Shown here one piece after another: positions 17,427-28,725 of a stretch of DNA of 64,000 nucleotides. The stretch is taken from assembly GCF_006439395.2 (NCBI RefSeq), contig NZ_CP083950.1:1612001-1676000 (forward strand), written 5' to 3'. The stretch comes from Mesorhizobium sp. B4-1-4 (GTDB lineage: Bacteria > Pseudomonadota > Alphaproteobacteria > Rhizobiales > Rhizobiaceae). Numbering within the stretch: position 1 is the stretch's first letter; each line of letters begins with the position of its first letter. The translations under genes and the position numbers were made by a program. Under the pieces are notes generated by a model. The model worked only from the letters and a program-made list of their open reading frames with translations. It ran no database searches and was not told the DNA's origin.

Positions 17427-19729
17427 CGTCTCCTGCCGCGTGAACCCGGTCGCGATTGCGACGCACGGGCGCGGCCTTTAGCCTTGTGAAATGACCGTTT
17501 CGAGCCTGGCAGGGGCTTCGGGTCGGTCAACATTTCGAAACGCATCGCGCCGGCCATCGGAGCCACCTGGACGAGCCGAACCTCGACGCGATCCGCCAGT
17601 TGGTAGCCTTTGCCGGAGCGTTCTCCAAACAGGGAGCGGGCAGTTTCGTCGAATATATAGTAATCGCCGCTCAGAGTTGACACGGGGATGAAACCATCGG
17701 CGCCATACTGCGGCAATTGGACAAATAGTCCTGATTTGGTGACGCCGGAGATGCGGGCATCGAACCGGTCGTCAATGCGTTCGGCAAGATAAGCGGCGAT
17801 CAGCCGGTCGACCGTGTCGCGCTCGGCAGCCATCGCGCGGCGTTCGGTCCCGGAGATCAGCACCGCGACATCTTCGAGCCGCGCCGCTTCGTCCTGGGTC
17901 AACCCTCCCGGACCGAGGCCGAGTGCGGTGATAAGTCCGCGATGCACGATCAGATCGGCGTAGCGGCGGATCGGCGAGGTGAAATGCGCGTAGCGCCTCA
18001 AATTGAGGCCGAAATGGCCGATGTTCTTCGGCGAATACTCGGCCTGGCTCTGCGAGCGCAGCACCACCTCGTTGACCAGGCCTTCATTGTCGGCGCCGCG
18101 TACGCGTTCCAGAATGCCGTTGAATTGGCTGGGCCGCATCTGCGCGCCGCGCGCCAGCGACAGGCCAAGCGTCTGCAGGAACTCGCGCAGCGATTCCTGC
18201 TTGGCGAGCGAGGGCGCGTCATGGATGCGATAGACCAGCGCCTGTTTCTTCGCCTCCAGCGTTTCGGCGGCGGCGACATTGGCCTGGATCATGAATTCTT
18301 CGATCAGCTTGTGGGCATCGAGCCGTTCCGGCACGATGACGCGGTCGACCGTGCCATCGTCTTTCAGCAGGATTTTGCGTTCCGGCAGGTCGAGTTCGAG
18401 CGGCTGGCGGCCTTCGCGCCCGCGCTTGAGGATCGCGTAGGCATCCCACAGCGGCTTCAGCACCGTGTCGAGGATCGGCCCGGTCTTGTCGTCCGGCACA
18501 CCGTCGATTGCCGCCTGCGCCTGCGGGTAGGCGAGCTTCGCCGCCGACTTCATCATGATGCGGTGGAACGAGTGCCTGATCTTGTGACCATCGGCGGAGA
18601 AGGTCATGCGCACCGCCAGCGCCGGCCGGTCCTGCCCCTCGCGCAGCGAGCAGAGGTCGTTGGAGATGCGCTCGGGCAGCATCGGCACGACGCGGTCCGG
18701 AAAATAAACCGAATTGCCGCGCTTCAGCGCCTCGCGGTCGAGCGCCGTGCCGTACCGGATATAGGCGGCGACGTCGGCGATGGCGACCGTAATGACCACG
18801 CCGCCAGGGTTCTTCTCATCACTATCAGGTGTGGCGAATACCGCGTCGTCATGGTCCTTGGCGTCGGCCGGATCGATGGTGACGAGCGGCAGGTCGCGCC
18901 AGTCCTCGCGGTTGGCCATCGTCGCCGGTTTGACGGTTTCGGCTTCAGCAATGACGTCGGCCGGGAAAATGTGCGGAATGTCGTGGGCGTGGATGGCAAT
19001 CATCGAGACCGCCTTTTCACTGGTCAGCGAGCCCAGCACGTTGAGTACCTTGGCCCTCGGCAGCCCATAGCGAGAGGCTCGGGCGGGTTCGACCTCGACC
19101 AGGTCGCCGTTCCTGGCCCCGTTCTGGAATTCCTTGTCGACGACCAGCTCCGGCTGGCGCCGTTCCACCGGCTCGATGCGAAAGGTGCCGTCCTGAAGCA
19201 CCCGGAAGACACCGAGAACGGCATCGTTGCGCTTCTCGAAGATCTTCATCACCCGGCCGGTATAGGCGGGACCCGACGGATCATCGGTCGGGAACGTCTT
19301 GGCCAGCACGCGGTCACCGATGCCCGGCGCCGGCCCGCTGCCGCCGCGCGACACCCGAATCGAGACCACGGGCGGCTCGCCCGGGCCGACGGACTCGGCC
19401 GGGTGCGCCAGCAAGACGCCGTCGCCATCACGGCCAAATATGTCGAGCACGGCGACATGGGGCAGGGCGCCGACGCGGGCCAGCCGCTTGCGCTCCTTGC
19501 TGAGGATACCCTCATCCTGAAGGTCGCGCAGCAGGTCCTTCAGCCAGATGCGGTCGTCACCGCGCAGCGCGAACGCCTTGGCGATGTCGCGTTTTCCCGC
19601 CCGGTCTGGGTTTTCGGCGATGTAACGCAGGATTTCGTCGCGCGAAGGCCGGTAATCGTCCTTGACCTTGGCCCTGGTGTCGGCGGTGCGCGGGTCGCCG
19701 TGGCTTCTTCCGGTGATCCTGCGCGCCAC
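17423..19729 (-). CDS. rnr: Ribonuclease R
   Basis: 768 residues, a 3'-5' exoribonuclease of the RNB family that degrades structured RNA. The catalytic Asp cluster is visible in TIDPADAKDHDDAVFA (about residues 285-300), and TSPIRRYADLIVHRG is the conserved RNB-domain end. An OB cold-shock region precedes and an S1 domain follows (about 650-735), then a basic tail rich in Lys/Arg. It starts 6 bases after the topA stop and overlaps DUF983, so topA-rnr-DUF983 form one operon. Confidence 0.96.
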   Translation of the reverse strand: MARRITGRSHGDPRTADTRAKVKDDYRPSRDEILRYIAENPDRAGKRDIAKAFALRGDDRIWLKDLLRDLQDEGILSKERKRLARVGALPHVAVLDIFGRDGDGVLLAHPAESVGPGEPPVVSIRVSRGGSGPAPGIGDRVLAKTFPTDDPSGPAYTGRVMKIFEKRNDAVLGVFRVLQDGTFRIEPVERRQPELVVDKEFQNGARNGDLVEVEPARASRYGLPRAKVLNVLGSLTSEKAVSMIAIHAHDIPHIFPADVIAEAETVKPATMANREDWRDLPLVTIDPADAKDHDDAVFATPDSDEKNPGGVVITVAIADVAAYIRYGTALDREALKRGNSVYFPDRVVPMLPERISNDLCSLREGQDRPALAVRMTFSADGHKIRHSFHRIMMKSAAKLAYPQAQAAIDGVPDDKTGPILDTVLKPLWDAYAILKRGREGRQPLELDLPERKILLKDDGTVDRVIVPERLDAHKLIEEFMIQANVAAAETLEAKKQALVYRIHDAPSLAKQESLREFLQTLGLSLARGAQMRPSQFNGILERVRGADNEGLVNEVVLRSQSQAEYSPKNIGHFGLNLRRYAHFTSPIRRYADLIVHRGLITALGLGPGGLTQDEAARLEDVAVLISGTERRAMAAERDTVDRLIAAYLAERIDDRFDARISGVTKSGLFVQLPQYGADGFIPVSTLSGDYYIFDETARSLFGERSGKGYQLADRVEVRLVQVAPMAGAMRFEMLTDPKPLPGSKRSFHKAKGRARASQSRPGSRGRRR

Positions 19730-19735
19730 GCCGTC

Positions 19736-22366
<2,631 letters not shown>

Positions 22367-22734
22367 GAGGTCTCTTATCTGCTGTGATGCGCCAGAAGAA
22401 TTCCGCTGCGCGCGACGAAATCTCGTTTCTGTTTGTCGCTCACATGGCCGCGCTTTTGCATCCGGTCAAGGGGAGGCGTCTAAATTGCCGGACTGTCCGC
22501 AGCGAATACACTCATAGAGTGTATGGAGAAAATAACAGAATTTCGGTCAGGGGAGGTGATGGCCGCAAGCCGGCGAAAATGACCGGATGCTCTTCCGACG
22601 AGTCGAGAAAAATCGCCTGGCGTGCCGCCCCTCTACCACATGTGCCGGTGCACGAAAGGAAGCTGGCCGCCGCTGCATGGAGGGGGCGGCGACCAACCTC
22701 TGTCCCGCCGACACGCGGGAACGGGTGTTGAGGC
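22367..22734. other. Non-coding gap upstream of topA
   Basis: 368 bases with no supported gene; the open frames crossing it lack ribosome sites and family resemblance. On the minus strand a CTTGACC near 22457-22463 could be a -35 for topA, without a convincing -10. The notable object is a perfect palindrome at 22506-22524, described separately. Confidence 0.5.
22506..22524. promoter_or_regulatory. Perfect 8-bp inverted repeat, possible operator
   Basis: ATACACTC-ATA-GAGTGTAT is a perfect dyad with a 3-base centre, unusually AT-rich for this genome. It lies about 140 bases upstream of topA and has no T-run, so it is more like a protein-binding site than a terminator. No regulator can be named. 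Confidence 0.4.
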
Positions 22735-23112
22735 TCAGTCGGCCTTGACGACGTGCCAGACGTCGGCGACACCGTCACCGCTCATGTCACCGGCCTTCTT
22801 GTCCTTGACGAAGGTGTAGACCGGCTTGCCGTCATAGGCCCACATCTTTGTGCCGTCGGTGCGGTCGATAACAGTCCATCCGTCGCTGGCCTTGGCTCCG
22901 GCTTCGGCCTTCAGCGGCGGCCAGTTGGCGGCGCATTTGTCGTAGCAGTTGCTCTTGCCTTTCCCGTCCTTGTCATAGGTGTAGAGCGTCATGCCCATCG
23001 CGTTGGTGTATATCTTGGTGCCACCGGCCTCCGCTTCCTTCCACGCCTCGGCGGCGAAGGATGCTACGGTGCTGAGCAGTAGCGCGGCCAGCCCTGCGGT
23101 CATCGTTTTCAT
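22735..23112 (-). CDS. Small secreted repeat protein (COG4315 type)
   Basis: 125 residues with a signal peptide (about 1-21). The body carries two related units, TNAMGMTLYTYDKDGKGKSN with CYDKCAANWPP and then WAYDGKPVYTFVKDKKAGD, matching the secreted-repeat family of unknown function (COG4315, Lipoprotein_15). The two cysteines are probably disulfide-bonded in the periplasm. It is divergent from ccdA, a thiol-redox gene, with an 18-bp tandem repeat between them. Function unknown. Confidence 0.85.
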   Translation of the reverse strand: MKTMTAGLAALLLSTVASFAAEAWKEAEAGGTKIYTNAMGMTLYTYDKDGKGKSNCYDKCAANWPPLKAEAGAKASDGWTVIDRTDGTKMWAYDGKPVYTFVKDKKAGDMSGDGVADVWHVVKAD

Positions 23113-23209
23113 GGAAATCTCCCTGGCTGATATCTGGAGACTCGCGGAAAATCGCGGCCTCGTTATGTCAACGCCCTGCGCGGCTGCTTTCTTCCCCGCC
23201 CGCGATGAC

Positions 23210-23262
23210 TTGCCACAGCATGGTGGTTGGCCACAGCATGGTGATTGGCCACAGGATGGTGA
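23210..23262 (+). repeat. 18-bp tandem repeat upstream of ccdA
   Basis: Three near-identical units of TTGGCCACAGCATGGTGA occupy 23210-23226 (one base short), 23227-23244 and 23245-23262 (one substitution). They end 57 bases before the ccdA start. The array lies in the shared upstream region of two divergent genes and is not part of a supported gene. Confidence 0.85.
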
Positions 23263-23319
23263 TTGGCGAACAAACCCGTGTGCCGCTATATCGTCGCCAG
23301 AACAGTCGGAGCTTTTGGA

Positions 23320-24066
23320 ATGGCATTGGACATCGGCTATGTCAGCGCGGTCGGGGCGGGCGCCATCTCGTTCCTGTCGCCTTGCGTGCTGCCGTTGGTG
23401 CCGCCCTATCTCTGCTACATGGCCGGCGTTTCGGTCGAGGATTTCCGCGGCAATGCCGGTGTGACGGCAAGGGAAGGCGCGCGCGGCGCGCTGCTCTACT
23501 CCTCGATCGCCTTCGTGCTCGGTTTCTCGACCGTGTTCGTGGCGCTCGGCGCGGGCGCCTCGACCATCGGCCGGCTGCTGCGCGTCTGGCAGGAGCCGCT
23601 TGCGATGGGCGCCGGTGTGCTGATTATCCTGATGGGCCTGAATTTCCTGGGCATCCTGCGCATCCCGCTCCTGTCGCGCGAGGCGCGCTTCCAGTCGCAG
23701 GGCAAGCCGGCCAGTGCCGTCGCCGCCTATGTAATGGGTCTGGCCTTCGCCTTCGGCTGGACGCCGTGCATCGGTCCGGTATTGGGGCCGATCCTGACGC
23801 TGGCCGGCGGCCGCGAAACAGTGGGCGAGGGCGCGCTGCTGCTCGCTGCTTATTCGCTCGGGCTCGGCATACCGTTCCTGATCGCGGCGCTATTTTCTGG
23901 GGCTTTCATGCGCTTCCTCGGCAAGTTCCGTGTCCATCTCGGCCGTGTCGAGAAAGCAATCGGCGCGCTGCTGGTCGTCGCCGGCGTGTTCTTTCTCACC
24001 GGCGGGGTGCAGACGGTATCCTACTGGCTGCTGGAGAATTTCCCGGTGCTGGGGCGGCTTGGATAG
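23320..24066 (+). CDS. ccdA: Cytochrome c biogenesis / thiol-disulfide transporter CcdA
   Basis: About 248 residues with six predicted membrane helices. The two reactive cysteines sit in FLSPCVLPLVPPYLC and FGWTPCIGPVLGP, the pseudo-symmetric CcdA core that carries electrons from cytoplasmic thioredoxin to periplasmic acceptors for haem attachment to cytochromes c. ATG 23320 is chosen over the TTG at 23263: CGGAG lies 8 bases upstream and the family starts MALDIGYVSA-like. Confidence 0.93.
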   Translation: MALDIGYVSAVGAGAISFLSPCVLPLVPPYLCYMAGVSVEDFRGNAGVTAREGARGALLYSSIAFVLGFSTVFVALGAGASTIGRLLRVWQEPLAMGAGVLIILMGLNFLGILRIPLLSREARFQSQGKPASAVAAYVMGLAFAFGWTPCIGPVLGPILTLAGGRETVGEGALLLAAYSLGLGIPFLIAALFSGAFMRFLGKFRVHLGRVEKAIGALLVVAGVFFLTGGVQTVSYWLLENFPVLGRLG

Positions 24067-24199
24067 CCCACCGCCGATGGACCTGCTGATTAAGAGTCAG
24101 CTGCTCCACCATCTCACCTGAATTTAACCGCATTGGTGCAGCATGGCCCCGCTGCTATCCTGTCTTGATTCCCAACGCATTTCATATGGTTGTCCGTCC

Positions 24200-25567
24200 A
24201 TGAGCCAGAGATCCTGCCTGTCCGTCATTCTCGCCGCCGGCGAAGGCACGCGCATGAAGAGCGCGCTGCCGAAGGTGCTGCACCCGATCGCAGGACTGCC
24301 GATGGTGGCTCACGTGGTGAAGGCGGCCGAAGCCGCCGGCGCCAGCAGCGAAGCGATCGTCATCGGGCATCGCGCGGAAGAGATGCGCAAGGTGGTGGCG
24401 AAATTCTCACCGAAGGCAGAGACCTTCGTGCAAGAGGAGCGCCTGGGTACGGCGCATGCCGTTCTTGCCGCACGTGAAGCGATATCAAGGGGTCATGACG
24501 ACATTCTGGTCATGTTCGGCGACACGCCGCTTATCGATGCGGAAGCGCTGACGCTGGCGCGGCTGAAACTCGCCGAAGGCGCGGCCGTCGTGGTGATCGG
24601 CTTCCGTCCGCCCGTTCCAAACGGCTATGGCAGGCTGGTCGAAAAAGGCGGCAAGCTGATCGCTATCCGTGAGGAAAAGGACTGCTCCGAGGCGGAGAAG
24701 AAGATCACCTTCTGCAATGCCGGCATGATGGCGATTGCAGGCAAGCATGCGCTGAAACTGCTCGATGCGGTCGGCAATCAAAATGCCAAGGGCGAGTATT
24801 ACCTCACCGACATCGTCGAGATCGCCGGCGCCCAAGGTCTCGATGTGGTCGCCACCGAAGCCAGCTTCGAGAATGCGCTCGGCATCAACAACCGTGCCGA
24901 ACTGGCGCAGGCCGAAGGTATCTGGCAGCAGCGCCGGCGGGAGCAAGCCATGCTGTCGGGCGTGACATTGATCGCGCCTGAAACGGTATATTTCTCGTAT
25001 GACACCGAGATCGGCGCCGACACGATCGTCGAACCCAATGTCTGGTTCGGCCCGGGGGTGAAAATCGCCGGTGGCGCCAAGATCCACGCCTTCAGCCACA
25101 TCGAAGGTGCCACTATTGCTGCCAATTGCGATGTTGGGCCGTTCGCACGGCTGCGGCCGGGTGCCGATCTCAGGCAAAAGGCAAAGGTCGGCAATTTCTG
25201 CGAGGTCAAGCAGGCCATCATCGAGGAAGGCGCCAAGGTCAACCATTTGACCTATATCGGCGATGCGCGGGTGGGCGCGGCGGCCAATATCGGCGCCGGC
25301 ACCATCACCTGCAACTATGATGGTTATTCGAAATTCTTCACAGACATCGGCGAGGGCACCTTCATCGGCTCGAACTCGTCGCTGGTGGCGCCCGTTACGA
25401 TCGGCAAGGGCGGCTATATCGCCTCGGGCAGCGTCATCACCGAAAATGTGCCGGACGATGCGCTGGCCTTCGGACGGGCTCGCCAGAAGACGATCCCCGG
25501 CAAGGGCAAGGAATTGCGCGAGCGCTTTGCTTCGGCAGCGGCCGCGAAGAAGAAGGCTGCGGAATAG
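24200..25567 (+). CDS. glmU: Bifunctional GlcN-1-P acetyltransferase / GlcNAc-1-P uridyltransferase
   Basis: 455 residues, the normal length. The N-terminal pyrophosphorylase starts [15 protein letters not shown] (residues 6-20), with FGDTPL in the sugar-nucleotide site. The C-terminal half is a left-handed beta-helix of hexapeptide repeats with [19 protein letters not shown] and [14 protein letters not shown]. It makes UDP-GlcNAc for peptidoglycan and lipid A. The frame opens at 24143, but ATG 24200 fits the family. GlmS, which supplies its precursor, is encoded just downstream past a MAPEG gene. Confidence 0.97.
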   Translation: MSQRSCLSVILAAGEGTRMKSALPKVLHPIAGLPMVAHVVKAAEAAGASSEAIVIGHRAEEMRKVVAKFSPKAETFVQEERLGTAHAVLAAREAISRGHDDILVMFGDTPLIDAEALTLARLKLAEGAAVVVIGFRPPVPNGYGRLVEKGGKLIAIREEKDCSEAEKKITFCNAGMMAIAGKHALKLLDAVGNQNAKGEYYLTDIVEIAGAQGLDVVATEASFENALGINNRAELAQAEGIWQQRRREQAMLSGVTLIAPETVYFSYDTEIGADTIVEPNVWFGPGVKIAGGAKIHAFSHIEGATIAANCDVGPFARLRPGADLRQKAKVGNFCEVKQAIIEEGAKVNHLTYIGDARVGAAANIGAGTITCNYDGYSKFFTDIGEGTFIGSNSSLVAPVTIGKGGYIASGSVITENVPDDALAFGRARQKTIPGKGKELRERFASAAAAKKKAAE

Positions 25568-25576
25568 GCAATGCTT

Positions 25577-25972
25577 TTACGCAAGCCATAAATAGATAAC
25601 TCGCCCAAGCGCGCCGAGAAGCAGCACGAAGGCCGTCAGTGACTGGATGAAGAATCCAGGATACCGTTTCAACGGCGCGGAAAGGTATCCGACGAAATAG
25701 GCGATGCGTCCGATCAGCCAGACGAGCCCGAGGCCGGCGGCCCAGGCAGGGCTCCAGTAGATGGCGAACAGCCACATGGCCGGGAGGAAGATCGGCAGCC
25801 ATTCGATCGTGTTGCAGTGCGCCCGGATCGCCCGTTCGAGCCGCGGGTCGCCCGTCATGACCGGGGCGAGTATTCCGGTCGTGGAATGGGTGCGGGCGAC
25901 CGTCAAGGCCATACCGAATATCATGAGGCCGCAAAGCAGGGTGACCGCTGCCACCGGGTAATAGCGTTCCAT
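25577..25972 (-). CDS. MAPEG-domain membrane protein
   Basis: 131 residues with four hydrophobic helices. The conserved RAHCNTIEWLPIFLPAMWLF segment with RxxxNxxE-like spacing and the later GRIAYFVGYL match the MAPEG fold (eicosanoid/glutathione metabolism membrane proteins). Bacterial members may be glutathione transferases, but the substrate is unknown. It lies between glmU and glmS on the opposite strand. Confidence 0.88.
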   Translation of the reverse strand: MERYYPVAAVTLLCGLMIFGMALTVARTHSTTGILAPVMTGDPRLERAIRAHCNTIEWLPIFLPAMWLFAIYWSPAWAAGLGLVWLIGRIAYFVGYLSAPLKRYPGFFIQSLTAFVLLLGALGRVIYLWLA

Positions 25973-26225
25973 GGTGCATCCTCCTTACGGACGAATTCTA
26001 TACGGAGCATGGCCGGTCGCCAGCAATATCGCGCAAAACGATGCTGGCCGCAGGAACATCGCGAAAACCTGAACAATAGCGGTAACCGCTTGCAAGAGCG
26101 GTCTGTCATGGTGCATGCGTGCAGAAGCGTTCCGTTACACGGGGCGAAATGCAATGTGATTTTCGCGGCAGGCCGGCCATCCGTAAATAGCGCTGGTTTT
26201 CCACGGGCAATCGGGGACTGTCTGC

Positions 26226-28050
26226 ATGTGCGGTATCGTTGGGATCGTCGGCCACTCACAGGTTGCGCCGCTCATCGTCGCTGCGCTGAAGCGTCTGGAA
26301 TATCGCGGCTATGATTCGGCCGGCATCGCCACCGTCGAGCGTGGCAAGCTTGCCCGCCGGCGCGCCGAGGGCAAGCTGGTCAATCTCGAGCGCCGACTCA
26401 GGGACGAGCCGCTCGACGGCACCATCGGCATCGGCCACACGCGCTGGGCAACGCATGGCGTGCCCAACGAGACCAACGCGCATCCGCATTTCTCCGAAGG
26501 CGTGGCCATCGTCCACAACGGCATCATCGAGAATTTCGCCGAACTGCGCGACGAGCTGACGCGCGACGGCTATTCCTTCGCCTCGCAGACCGACACCGAG
26601 GTCGTCGCCCATCTGGTGGCGCGCGAGATGGCCAGGGGGCTGCAGCCGGTCGAGGCCGCGCACCAGGCGCTGAAGCGGCTGGAGGGCGCCTTTGCGCTGG
26701 CCATCATGTTCAGGGGCGACGACAACCTGATCGTCGGCGCCCGCAACGGGCCGCCGCTCGCCGTCGGCCATGGCGATGGCGAGATGTTTTTGGGCTCCGA
26801 CGCCATCGCGCTCGCCCCGTTCACCAATTCGATCACCTATCTTGAGGACGGCGACTGGGCGGTGGTGCGCCGCGACGGCGTCGCCATCTTCGACATCGGC
26901 GGCAAAAAGGTCGACCGCAAGCGCCAGCAATCGCTGTCGACCAGCTTCATGGTCGACAAGGGCAACCGCCGCCATTTCATGGAGAAGGAAATCCATGAAC
27001 AGCCCGAGGTGATCTCGCATACGCTGGCCCACTATGTCGATTTCGTCTCCGGCGTCTCGAAGCCGCTCGACCTGCCGTTCGATTTCGCCAAGATCGGCCG
27101 GCTGGCGATCTCGGCCTGCGGCACCGCCTATCTCGCCGGCCTGATCGGCAAATACTGGTTCGAACGCTATGCGCGGCTGCCGGTCGACATCGATGTCGCC
27201 TCGGAGTTCCGCTATCGCGAGATGCCGCTGTCGGGCAACGATGCCGCCTTCTTCATCTCGCAGTCGGGCGAGACCGCCGACACGCTGGCCTCGCTGCGCT
27301 ACTGCCGCAAGGCCGGCATGAAGATCGGCGCCGTGGTCAATGTGCGCGAATCGACCATGGCGCGCGAATCCGACGTCGTGCTGCCCACACTTGCCGGTCC
27401 CGAGATCGGCGTCGCCTCGACCAAGGCCTTCACCTGCCAGCTGTCGGTGCTGGCCTCGCTTGCGGTGCGCGCCGGCGTGGCGCGCGGCGCGATCTCGACG
27501 GATGAGGAAAAGACCCTGGTGCGGGCGCTTTCGGAAGCACCGCGCTATGCCAACCAGGTGCTCAAGCTCGAGGCGCAGATCGAACGCATCGCGCGGGACC
27601 TGTCACGCTATTCCGATGTGCTCTATCTCGGCCGCGACACCAATTTCCCGCTGGCCATGGAAGGGGCGCTGAAGCTCAAGGAAATCTCCTACATCCACGC
27701 CGAAGGCTATGCGGCCGGCGAACTGAAGCACGGGGCCGATCGCGCTGATCGACGAGAACATGCCGGTCATCGTCATTGCCCCGCATGACCGCATCTTCGA
27801 AAAGACGGTGTCGAACATGCAGGAGGTGGCGGCGCGCGGCGGCAAGATCATCCTGATCACCGACGCCAGGGGAGCGGCGCAGGCGAGCGTGACCACGATG
27901 GAGACGATCGTGCTGCCGGACGTGCCCGAAATCATCTCGCCGATCATCTACGCGCTGCCGATCCAGATGCTGGCCTACTTCACCGCCGTGTTCATGGGCA
28001 CCGATGTCGACCAGCCGCGCAACCTGGCGAAGTCGGTGACGGTGGAGTAG
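26226..28050 (+). pseudogene. glmS: Glucosamine-6-phosphate synthase gene, interrupted by a 1-base insertion
   Basis: The product would be GlmS (fructose-6-phosphate plus glutamine to glucosamine-6-phosphate). Nucleophile Cys is in the MCGIVGIVG start, a glutaminase domain (to about 220) and two SIS domains follow, and the end LAKSVTVE carries the catalytic Lys. After codon about 502, at a GGGG run (27732-27735), one extra G shifts the frame: the intact gene would read GELKHGPIALIDEN, here it becomes GELKHGADRADRRE and stops at 27788. The remaining 87 or so codons continue in another frame to 28050. Removing one G restores 607 residues. Either a sequencing error or a true lesion in a normally essential gene. 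Confidence 0.93.
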
Positions 28051-28060
28051 GTTTCATCCT

Positions 28061-28124
28061 TTCGTCATCCTCGGGCGGAGCAGGCGCGAAGCGACTGCGC
28101 AGACCCGAGGATCCATTCCGTGAC
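28061..28124 (+). repeat. Left inverted-repeat arm of the GIY-YIG element
   Basis: This arm matches, in reverse complement, the arm at 28510-28573. The inner 35 bases (28090-28124 against 28510-28544) are identical and the outer TTCGTCATCC (28061-28070) is also identical to its partner at 28564-28573. The arm itself is a hairpin former: CCTCGGG (28069-28075) faces CCCGAGG (28104-28110). The sequence looks like a dispersed rhizobial intergenic palindrome. Confidence 0.88.
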
Positions 28125-28172
28125 CTTTGTGGCGGATCTAAACGGTGCAAAACCGAGCGCTACTATCCGATT

Positions 28173-28514
28173 CTACGGAAAAGCTCGAACCACTCTGAAT
28201 TGGCCTTTTCGATCAGTTCGATCTTTCATTGGCGGCCAGCGTTTCAGCGACTTCTCGCGCTGAATTGCATCGCGAATGTCGAAGTATTCCTCGTACCAGA
28301 CCAGCCGCTGCACGCCGTAGCGCCCGGTAAAGCGCGAGCCTTCACCGGATTTGTGCTCTGGCATCCGGCGCCCGAGATCGTTTGTGACACCAATGTAGAT
28401 GGTGCCGCGCTTCCTGCTTGCAGTCATGTAGACATAGCCCGTAATGAGCGAAGGGATAGCGGCCAGACGACCCGGCGACAATCTTGAGGTTTTGCATTCT
28501 TCGGCGGACGTCAC
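28173..28514 (-). pseudogene. GIY-YIG endonuclease (UvrC-N/COG2827 type), C-terminally frameshifted
   Basis: The GIY-YIG core is recognisable: GYVYMTASRKRGTIYIGVTN (with the paired tyrosines), then DLGRRMPEHKSGEGSRFTGRYG with conserved Arg/His, and REKSLKRWP. Past KRWP the family continues RQWKIELIEKANSEWFEL; here those residues are found one frame over, and the Trp codon has become TGA, so a 2-base loss plus a substitution appears to have truncated the tail. The reading frame opens inside the right repeat arm (28514) with no ribosome site, so the start is uncertain. Probably a decayed single-domain nuclease. Confidence 0.78.
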
Positions 28515-28573
28515 GGAATGGATCCTCGGGTCTGCGCAGTCGCTCCGCGACTGCTTCGCCCGTGGATGACGAA
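28510..28573 (-). repeat. Right inverted-repeat arm of the GIY-YIG element
   Basis: Inverted partner of 28061-28124. Bases 28510-28544 are a perfect 35-base inverted match and GGATGACGAA (28564-28573) closes the outer end; the stretch between differs by a few substitutions and small gaps. Together the arms delimit a 513-base unit (28061-28573) holding only the GIY-YIG frame. Confidence 0.88.
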
Positions 28574-28725
28574 GGGAAGGATGTTTCGGCTAATCGAGGA
28601 TGGAAGCGGCTTCCGCCCGAACCACTCGGGGCTGCGGCATAACAAGCCCTCTTTAAAAACTTCGCAGTTCCAAACCGGCTTCCGGTTCACTAATGTTGCG
28701 TTGCAACCCGCGCCTCCGGTGAACC

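Noticed and set aside
22512..22778. Small minus-strand open frame between topA and the secreted repeat gene
   Set aside because: No ribosome site, low-complexity translation, and overlap with the 3' end of the supported gene at 22735.
26226..28050. Programmed frameshifting in glmS
   Set aside because: No slippery heptamer with downstream pseudoknot is evident, GlmS is normally a single frame, and the extra G in a homopolymer is better explained as an error or mutation.
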